Source: Pseudoalteromonas fuliginea (GTDB taxonomy: Bacteria; Pseudomonadota; Gammaproteobacteria; Enterobacterales; Alteromonadaceae). Taken from it: a stretch of 63,889 bases of DNA. The notes beneath the pieces were generated by a model. It was not told the origin of the DNA and did no database searches. It was given only the letters and a program-made list of their open reading frames with translations. Position numbers and translations under genes: made by a program. Each line of letters begins with the position of its first letter. Positions within the stretch are counted from its first letter, which is position 1. Of this stretch, positions 58,715 through 63,889 are shown piece by piece. The DNA lies in contig NZ_JJNZ01000021.1 of NCBI RefSeq assembly GCF_000690055.1, positions 1-63,889 of the forward strand, written 5' to 3'.

Positions 58715-59593
58715 ATGAAAGCAGTGATCCCCGTAGCGGGCCTTGGTACTCGGATGTTACCAGCAACAAAAGCAATTCCTAAAGAAATGCTGCCAGTGGT
58801 AGACCGTCCTTTAATTCAATACGTAGTTAATGAAGCAGTTGCTGCCGGTATTAAAGAGATAGTGCTTGTAACGCATTCAAGTAAAAACTCAATCGAAAAT
58901 CACTTTGACACCAGTTTTGAACTAGAAGCTACTTTAGAGAAGCGTGTTAAGCGGCAATTACTTGCCGAAGTGCAAGCTATTTGCCCTAAAGACGTAACCA
59001 TTATTCACGTACGCCAAGGTGAAGCCAAAGGCCTAGGGCATGCTATTAGCTGCGCGGCACCGATTATTGGTAACGAACCATTTGTAGTTATTTTACCAGA
59101 CGTAATTATTGATGATGTAGAGAGCGATCTTAAAAAAGATAACTTAGCAGAAATGATCGCACACTTTAACGAAACCAAGCACAGCCAAATTATGGTAGAG
59201 CCAGTACCAATGGCACAAGTAAACCAATTTGGTGTAGTTGATTTAGGTGACGTTGAGTTAAAACAGGGCGAAAGCTCGCCAATTATAAATATGGTAGAAA
59301 AACCACCTGTAGATGAAGCACCATCAAACTTAGCGGTAGTGGGTCGTTACGTGTTAAGTGAAAACATATGGCCTTTACTTGCAAAAACTCCGCAAGGGGC
59401 AGGCGATGAGATTCAATTAACAGATGCAATTGCGATGCTAATGGAACACGAAAAAGTAGATGCATACGCTATAAAAGGCCGTAGCCACGATTGTGGAAGT
59501 AAAGTTGGTTATTTAAAAGCAACTATTGAATTTGCACTACGCCGTGATGAATTTGCAGATGAATTAAAAGCATTTATTAAAGCGTTGATTTAA
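58715..59593 (+). CDS. galU: UTP-glucose-1-phosphate uridylyltransferase
   Basis: Makes UDP-glucose for LPS, capsule and trehalose. 292 residues with the nucleotide motif [19 protein letters not shown] and the catalytic region [17 protein letters not shown] ribosome site. A terminator follows at once. Confidence 0.97.
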   Translation: MKAVIPVAGLGTRMLPATKAIPKEMLPVVDRPLIQYVVNEAVAAGIKEIVLVTHSSKNSIENHFDTSFELEATLEKRVKRQLLAEVQAICPKDVTIIHVRQGEAKGLGHAISCAAPIIGNEPFVVILPDVIIDDVESDLKKDNLAEMIAHFNETKHSQIMVEPVPMAQVNQFGVVDLGDVELKQGESSPIINMVEKPPVDEAPSNLAVVGRYVLSENIWPLLAKTPQGAGDEIQLTDAIAMLMEHEKVDAYAIKGRSHDCGSKVGYLKATIEFALRRDEFADELKAFIKALI

Positions 59594-59615
59594 TTTAAAA
59601 GATAACGTTAATAAT

Positions 59616-59644
59616 AAAAAGGCGCCAACATGGCGCCTTTTTTA
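59616..59644 (+). terminator. galU terminator
   Basis: AAAAAGGCGCC-AACAT-GGCGCC followed by a T tract, 23 bp after galU. Confidence 0.92.
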
Positions 59645-59920
59645 ATGTTTAACCAGAGCTCTGGTTAAGAGATATACTAACATATTGAATTATGGTGATA
59701 TTTAAATTTATTTTCTCTAGCCAGAGGTTTTCAGTGAAAACAAGGCGAATTTACGCGTCAATAGCTTTTGGGGATGAAGTTATTATCGAAATTTTGGGTT
59801 AAATACACTGTTGCAAACGTAGTATCTAAAAATACAGTAACTCAAAAGCTGTTGTTATTTTAAGGATTGAATATGTTTAAATGCGCGGTTTTTAAGTTAT
59901 ATTGTTGTTTTTTTGTTAAC

Positions 59921-59935
59921 TGGCACTAAATTTGT
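59921..59935 (+). promoter_or_regulatory. weak sigma-54-like site
   Basis: TGGCAC-N5-TTGT: correct -24 box and spacing, but GT instead of GC at -12. About 210 bp before the SPOR lipoprotein gene, so a doubtful promoter. Confidence 0.3.
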
Positions 59936-60039
59936 ATTAAATGTTTTCTTAAGGATAAAGGGACCCGCATTAATTGTTTTTTAAAACACAATTAAAGCTG
60001 AAATGAGTTGTTCCCATGGCCTATTTAAAGTTAAACGCT

Positions 60040-60083
60040 TAGTACCAACTTGCAATAATGTTTAATCAAGCGAATTGGTATAA
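60040..60083. repeat. short remnant of the AATTGGTATAA repeat
   Basis: TAGTACCAACTTGC and GCGAATTGGTATAA are inverted (11 of 14 positions) around a 16-nt centre. The right end is the same as that of the element before eno and forms TGGTATAAT (60076-60084), a perfect extended -10 motif facing the SPOR gene. Confidence 0.55.
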
Positions 60084-60084
60084 T
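60076..60084 (+). promoter_or_regulatory. extended -10 promoter made by the repeat remnant
   Basis: TGGTATAAT fully matches TGnTATAAT; RNA would start near 60091, about 54 bp before ATG 60145. No clear -35 box is visible. Confidence 0.5.
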
Positions 60085-60144
60085 TTATAAGAATGTTTAG
60101 CTGAAATGTAAGTGTAATTACACTGCTTTCAGGATAACGAATAC

Positions 60145-60822
60145 ATGTTTAAACATAAAAATAATAATAAAAATATAATTCTGAGTCTTTTAACGTTTGT
60201 ATTTTGTACTGCCTGTGCTTCTACGTCAGAAGTAAACCAGTTAGAAAAACCAAGTAATTTACCAGAATATGTGTCAATCACAGCCTTAGAGCTTGCTCAG
60301 TTAAAAGATGCAGCAATGCAATGGCAACAAGCTAGAGCGGGCCTTGAGCGTATTTTAAGGCTCGAAAAAGAGATCACTTATTTAGTTGACCATATCGACA
60401 TTATTAACACTAAAGCGATAACGCAATCCAACCAACGTTATACTCGTGCTGATACACGCAATCCTACAGCTGCTCATACCATAAAGGCGCTTTCGAAAGC
60501 GCCTAAACATAGCTACAGTAAAAAACGGGCTGTAAAATTAAATACGCTTAAGCATTCATTTTCATTACAAGTGGCATCAGTTAGCTCTGAGCCAAGCTTA
60601 AAAAAAGTATGGCAAAACCTGAACATACAGGCAGCTCCATTGTTTAGAAAAAAAATAGAGACTAACGTAGAGCAAATCCGTATTAACGATAAAACATTTT
60701 ACCGCTTAAAACTGGGTTCATATCAAAAGTTAAATAACGCCAAAGCAGATTGCGAAGTATTTAAACTTTATAAACTCGATTGCATAGTAAGTAGTTACAC
60801 AGATAAACCCATTAAACTATAG
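60145..60822 (+). CDS. SPOR-domain-like lipoprotein
   Basis: A 225-residue lipoprotein: signal peptide (IILSLLTFVFCTAC, lipobox CTAC) followed by a charged, mainly helical region (about 35-110) and a C-terminal SPOR-like domain (about 135-225; HSFSLQVASV to KLGSYQKLNNAKADCEVFK). SPOR domains bind glycan strands stripped of stem peptides at division septa and sometimes near poles. It lies ahead of three FlgO-like genes in the same direction, about 140 bp away, and may act with them at the flagellar or polar cell wall; that is inference. Confidence 0.8.
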   Translation: MFKHKNNNKNIILSLLTFVFCTACASTSEVNQLEKPSNLPEYVSITALELAQLKDAAMQWQQARAGLERILRLEKEITYLVDHIDIINTKAITQSNQRYTRADTRNPTAAHTIKALSKAPKHSYSKKRAVKLNTLKHSFSLQVASVSSEPSLKKVWQNLNIQAAPLFRKKIETNVEQIRINDKTFYRLKLGSYQKLNNAKADCEVFKLYKLDCIVSSYTDKPIKL

Positions 60823-60911
60823 TTTAAACAAATAGTTGAGGTAGGCATGTTAATCGGGTTTAGGTTAAGCATTGGTGTAGGTTAACTAGCAAAATAATTA
60901 AAAAATCTTTT

Positions 60912-60927
60912 AGGCATAATAATTGCT
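60912..60927 (+). promoter_or_regulatory. sigma-54 promoter of the FlgO-like operon
   Basis: AGGCATAATAATTGCT: the -24 GG (60913-60914) and -12 GC (60925-60926) have the exact GG-N10-GC spacing, and all but the first base fit TGGCAYR-N4-TTGCW. RNA would start near 60938, about 24 bp before the chosen start at 60962. In polar-flagellate Gammaproteobacteria sigma-54 drives middle flagellar genes. Confidence 0.8.
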
Positions 60928-60961
60928 TTATCTTTTGTATATTTGAAAGAGGATGGCAATT

Positions 60962-61555
60962 ATGCGCCTTTTATTACCCCTATTATTAGTTAACTTAGCC
61001 GCTTGCAGTTTGATACCGCAACCAGCGCCAAGTATAAGCACACACGCTCCTAAAGCGGCTATGGCACCTTACACAGTTAATGATTATGTAAATACGCTAA
61101 CAGTGCAGCTTAGTCATTTAAAAGAGCCGTTAAGTCGTAATTCCCGCATTGGTGTAAGTAGCTTTTATTTTGCTGATGGGCTCGACACCAAGTTAATGAC
61201 AGAGCAAGCTTCAGGGCTTAGCCAGCAAATCCAAGAAAGTCTATTAACCCAAATGACCCAGCTTGGTTACCATACGGTAGAGTATAGATTAGACAATAAT
61301 ATAACATTATCGAGTAATGCCGATAATGTACTAAGTCGCGATTTAAATAAATTACGTGAACGTCAAAAAATTGACTTAATAGTTACCGGTACTGTGACTC
61401 GTCAGCAGCATGCATATATAGTAAATGCGCGACTAGTTAATATAAACAGCAAACAAGTTTTATCAGCAGGCAGTACCGAGATCCCTATTAATGTAATGTG
61501 GGGAAATGAAAAAATTCAGCAGCGCGACGGCCTTTTATACCGCAGCGAATACTAA
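60962..61555 (+). CDS. FlgO-like lipoprotein 1
   Basis: From ATG 60962 (197 residues) the protein has a lipoprotein signal peptide (LLLPLLLVNLAAC) and, after a short linker, a FlgO-type domain (about 40-190) with ESLLTQMTQLGYH, VLSRDLNKL and VTGTVTRQQHAYIVNARLV. FlgO of Vibrio cholerae is an outer-membrane-associated protein needed for a stable sheathed polar flagellum. AGAGG precedes the ATG with good spacing; ATG 60953 is too close. It opens a three-gene set, 13 bp before the next. Confidence 0.8.
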   Translation: MRLLLPLLLVNLAACSLIPQPAPSISTHAPKAAMAPYTVNDYVNTLTVQLSHLKEPLSRNSRIGVSSFYFADGLDTKLMTEQASGLSQQIQESLLTQMTQLGYHTVEYRLDNNITLSSNADNVLSRDLNKLRERQKIDLIVTGTVTRQQHAYIVNARLVNINSKQVLSAGSTEIPINVMWGNEKIQQRDGLLYRSEY

Positions 61556-61568
61556 TTTGGAGCACAAA

Positions 61569-62264
61569 ATGAGAAACCTACTAATTACATTATGTTTGCC
61601 ATTGGGATTTGGCTGTTCGCAAATGTTTAATGGCATGGAGTCAGAACAAGTAGAAGAACCGCAAAGCAATAGCCCTGTAATGCTTGTAAGTGAGCAACGC
61701 GAAGTTGCGTCGCCTGTTGTAAATAATCAACTTTTTCAGTCTGGGTTGGTTGAGCAAAATAACTACACTAAATCAATGCCCGCCAAGCGTAAAAATATTA
61801 ACCATTACGTGCGTGGCATAATGCAAGACATGGTCGAAAACTTACAGTACGTAAATGATAAAACACCACTTGCTGTTTCAAGCTTTGTATTTTTAGATGA
61901 TAACTACAACGATGGCAGTTTATTAGGAAATCAGATATCAGAAAGCTTTATGCACGAACTGCATAGTTTTGGTATACCGGTCATTGATTTTAAAACAACC
62001 GACTTTATGCGAGTAACACCGGCGGGTGACTTTGTATTTAGTCGCGACTATTTAGAGTTAAATCAAGATCAAAATTTTAACTACGTCCTAGCCGGTACCT
62101 TAGTGAGCCACCAAGGGGGGGTATTAGTAAATGCTCGTATTGTTGGTTTGAAAAGTAAAGCGGTTGTAGGCAGTGCACAAGGCTTTATTCCTCAGTCAGT
62201 TGTTGATGCGCTTAACAGCAGCTACCGAACTGATGGCATAATGCTTAAGCAAGCGGATGAGTGA
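61569..62264 (+). CDS. FlgO-like lipoprotein 2
   Basis: 231 residues from ATG 61569 (GGAG at 61559-61562). Signal peptide LLITLCLPLGFGC ends in a lipobox-like FGC, then an acidic linker of about 70 residues and the FlgO-type domain with LGNQISESFMHELHSFGIPVIDFKTTD, DFVFSRDYLEL and VLAGTLVSHQGGVLVNARIVG. More similar to copy 3 than copy 1. The open frame also extends upstream into copy 1 without similarity, so I use the later ATG. Confidence 0.8.
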   Translation: MRNLLITLCLPLGFGCSQMFNGMESEQVEEPQSNSPVMLVSEQREVASPVVNNQLFQSGLVEQNNYTKSMPAKRKNINHYVRGIMQDMVENLQYVNDKTPLAVSSFVFLDDNYNDGSLLGNQISESFMHELHSFGIPVIDFKTTDFMRVTPAGDFVFSRDYLELNQDQNFNYVLAGTLVSHQGGVLVNARIVGLKSKAVVGSAQGFIPQSVVDALNSSYRTDGIMLKQADE

Positions 62265-62271
62265 GGTGATT

Positions 62272-62943
62272 ATGCGTTATACATTAAACAGCGTGCTTAG
62301 CGCTTTTAGCATGCTAGCATTGGCTGGGTGTTCTATGACACATATTACTCAACAGCAACAAAACACAAATACCCGCGTAGATGTAAACACACAGCATGAG
62401 CAAACACCGGAAATGCTGTCGTCGGCTAAAGTAGATGTACATGACGAATACGATTCATCACAACAATTTATGCCCCTTAACCACCATCAAACATTGGTTA
62501 ATTATGTAGAGCAAATGGCCCTCGATCTAGTCGACACCCTCGAATCAGGTAATGATACTAATGCGCATTTAAATATTGCGGTTACAACCTTAGTTAATTT
62601 AGATGCCACACTAAACAACACAAATCAGCTTGGAAATCAAATATCTGAAACCTTAATCCATCAATTACAAAAATTTGGTTATGGTGTTGTTGATTTTAAA
62701 ACCACAGAAACCATAGACGTAAATAGCCGTGGCGACTTTGTTTTATCGCGTGATATAGCAAAACTTAATGAAGACCAAATGGCCAGCCACGTACTTGCAG
62801 GTACTTTAATTTATCGACGTAATGGGGTTGCGGTCAATGCGCGTGTTATTAACATAGACACCAAGCAAGTTGTTGCCACTAGCCGAAAATTAATACCGTT
62901 ATACGTACTAAATAAAGAAGATATATACTTATCAAGCAATTAA
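62272..62943 (+). CDS. FlgO-like lipoprotein 3
   Basis: 223 residues from ATG 62272, with GAGGTG in front. Lipobox LAGC follows a clear signal peptide (VLSAFSMLALAGC), then a linker and the FlgO-type domain (LGNQISETLIHQLQKFGYGVVDFKTTE, DFVLSRDIAKL, VLAGTLIYRRNGVAVNARVIN). Gap to copy 2 is 7 bp. It is the last gene before the tRNA. Confidence 0.8.
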   Translation: MRYTLNSVLSAFSMLALAGCSMTHITQQQQNTNTRVDVNTQHEQTPEMLSSAKVDVHDEYDSSQQFMPLNHHQTLVNYVEQMALDLVDTLESGNDTNAHLNIAVTTLVNLDATLNNTNQLGNQISETLIHQLQKFGYGVVDFKTTETIDVNSRGDFVLSRDIAKLNEDQMASHVLAGTLIYRRNGVAVNARVINIDTKQVVATSRKLIPLYVLNKEDIYLSSN

Positions 62944-62956
62944 GTTCAGTTGTCGC

Positions 62957-62986
62957 TTGATATAAAAAACCAGATACCGTTATAAT
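62957..62986 (+). promoter_or_regulatory. tRNA-Arg promoter
   Basis: TTGATA, 18-bp spacer, TATAAT; expected start near 62993, ahead of the tRNA at 63015. Confidence 0.75.
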
Positions 62987-63014
62987 TCACACCTCTAAGC
63001 ACACGCTTATTTGT

Positions 63015-63089
63015 GGCCTCTTAGTTAAATGGATATAACGGCCCCCTCCTAAGGGGCAGTTGCAAGTTCGATTCTTGCAGGGGCTACCA
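63015..63089 (+). tRNA. tRNA-Arg (anticodon CCU)
   Basis: 75 nt with encoded CCA. The D-arm and T-arm (GTTCGATTC) match E. coli tRNA-Arg(CCU) closely, the anticodon loop is CTCCTAA with CCT at 63048-63050, and the anticodon stem is GCCCC/GGGGC. The acceptor stem has a G-U at position 1-72. This gene is a common integration site for genomic islands. Confidence 0.96.
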
Positions 63090-63259
63090 ATTAAATCAAT
63101 GAGTTATGATGTATCTTGTCGCTACTTTTACTTTCTGTGTAGCACATATGTAGCAAATTAAATTTAGTTTAATAATTTTGAACTAATAGTTATCTCTGTA
63201 TTTAAAGAGTCAAATTTAAATGAATGACTCTTTCTTTTAGTCAATTTTTCAGTCGCAAT
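63090..63259 (+). other. attachment-site-like spacer after the tRNA
   Basis: Gene-less. TGTAGCA occurs twice (63138-63144, 63149-63155), 11 bp apart, in a stretch like those that follow integrase-targeted tRNAs. No integrase gene is in the window. Confidence 0.4.
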
Positions 63260-63792
63260 CTAAGTTTTGTGCTTTTTAAATAGCTCCATTTTTTTCGATT
63301 CTAAAAACTTTAGTATCTGTAACTTTATATCTGACTTTAACTCAGCCGGTAACTTTTTTTGAATATTTAAGCTTTCTACTTCCATAAGTAATTCACTATC
63401 CTTATCAAACTCTGGGAAGTATATCTTTACTTGACAATTCCCCTGATGATCATCGTCATTGAGTTCATACCTAGAAGTTACACTACATAATTTAATATGT
63501 TTTTTTAAGTCTTGTTTTTTAAATAAATACTTGAATCTAAGCTTTTACCCTTGAACATAAGGTCATTAATTTTTTTCTCAAAAAGAGCTATTTCGTCAGG
63601 GATTATTCCTTCTACATCTTCGTCAGGAGCCATGTGTACTTTTTTCATATCTTTATAATAAAGATACATTTCATCTGACTTAGCCATAGCTAAAAGAAAG
63701 TTGATTCGATTCTCATTTGAAAAACTACCAAATAGTATCTTTTCAATAGCTTCATTCTTAATATGATTACTGTCTCTCAAGTGATTATAAAT
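63260..63792 (-). pseudogene. frameshifted and truncated hypothetical gene
   Basis: On the minus strand two readable frames join: an N-terminal part (about 95 residues, with EAIEKILFGSFSNENRINFLLAMAKSDEMYLYY) ends at 63505, and a second frame runs to a TAG at 63260-63262 (with LNDDDHQGNCQVKIYFPEF and LPAELKSDIKLQILKFLESKKMELFK) without its own start codon. A single-base change near the T7 run (63500-63506) or T6 run (63515-63520) would join them. The 5' end is cut by the insertion sequence; the TTG start at 63804 lies inside the element. Function not recognised. Confidence 0.6.
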
Positions 63793-63889
63793 TGTAGTGG
63801 TCAACTAATTTTGGCCACAGTTTTAGAATCTTGATATCTAACCTCAGATTCATTTGGCGCTAAACCAGCATTATAATGATGCGGCCTAA
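63793..63889 (-). mobile_element. IS3-family insertion sequence, 3' end of the transposase
   Basis: The minus strand reads the last 28 residues of a transposase OrfB-like protein (RPHHYNAGLAP... SKTVAKIS, stop at 63801-63803), a C-terminus typical of IS3-family enzymes. TGTAGTGGTCAAC at 63793 is the likely terminal inverted repeat. The element continues beyond the window. Confidence 0.75.

Larger units (their letters stand above)
59649..60144. other. gene-less spacer before the SPOR lipoprotein gene
   Basis: About 500 bp without a gene. It carries a perfect 20-bp palindrome (TTAACCAGAGCTCTGGTTAA, 59649-59668), a GG-N10-GT sigma-54-like site (59921-59935), an 8-bp inverted repeat TTAATTGT/ACAATTAA (59970-59995), and a remnant of the AATTGGTATAA repeat (60040-60083). 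No small ORF or tRNA is evident. A leader or small RNA is possible. Confidence 0.5.

Noticed and set aside
63505..63804. Intact 99-residue gene starting at TTG 63804
   Set aside because: Its start lies in the insertion sequence end and a continuing frame follows after a shift, so I treat it as part of a pseudogene.

Overview
The window is a stretch of an AT-rich gammaproteobacterial chromosome, most likely Pseudoalteromonas or a close marine relative in the Alteromonadales. The evidence is gene content and order: rpoE-rseABC-lepA-lepB-rnc-era-recO-pdxJ, barA facing away from rlmD-relA-mazG-pyrG-eno, mutH next to rppH-ptsP-lgt-thyA, DUF2982 and DUF1566 genes, and palindromic repeats ending in AATTGGTATAA. 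The assignment rests on recall; no database search was run.

Layout. 1-8.1 kb: small membrane protein, coaD, a TetR regulator, thiI, panE-like and VanZ genes, yajQ, a cobalamin riboswitch with btuB, and msrA. 8.1-12.3 kb: a two-gene RND efflux operon without its own outer-membrane channel. 12.4-16 kb: a 34-residue ORF overlapping a DUF2982 gene, a hypothetical gene, and two DUF1566 surface or exported proteins. 16-19.2 kb: gspA-gspB type II secretion accessory pair and an HD-GYP gene. 19.3-23.8 kb: putA with a divergent Lrp-family gene. 23.8-30 kb: MscS, LrgA/LrgB, a crotonase, a DUF440 protein, a DUF481 protein, slyD and ygfZ. 30.2-41.4 kb: sdhE-ygfX, nadB, and the long rpoE-to-pdxJ block (envelope stress, protein export, RNA processing, ribosome maturation, repair, PLP synthesis). 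41.4-52 kb: barA, then rlmD-relA-mazG, pyrG and eno. 52.2-59.6 kb: mutH, a DnaA-box-rich spacer, rppH, ptsP, a TauE permease, lgt, thyA and galU.

59.6-63.9 kb is the accessory end. A 0.5 kb gene-less spacer with palindromes leads to a SPOR-type lipoprotein gene, then three tandem FlgO-like lipoprotein genes behind a near-consensus sigma-54 promoter. After these come tRNA-Arg(CCU), attachment-site-like repeats, a frameshifted gene fragment, and the end of an IS3-type insertion sequence cut by the window edge.

Best leads: (1) the triplicated FlgO-like operon under sigma-54 control; (2) a cluster of DnaA boxes between mutH and rppH, the place where E. coli carries DARS2; (3) the 34-residue membrane ORF coupled to DUF2982; (4) palindromic repeats whose ends carry an outward-facing extended -10 motif, in front of eno and the SPOR gene; (5) the decayed island-like right end.
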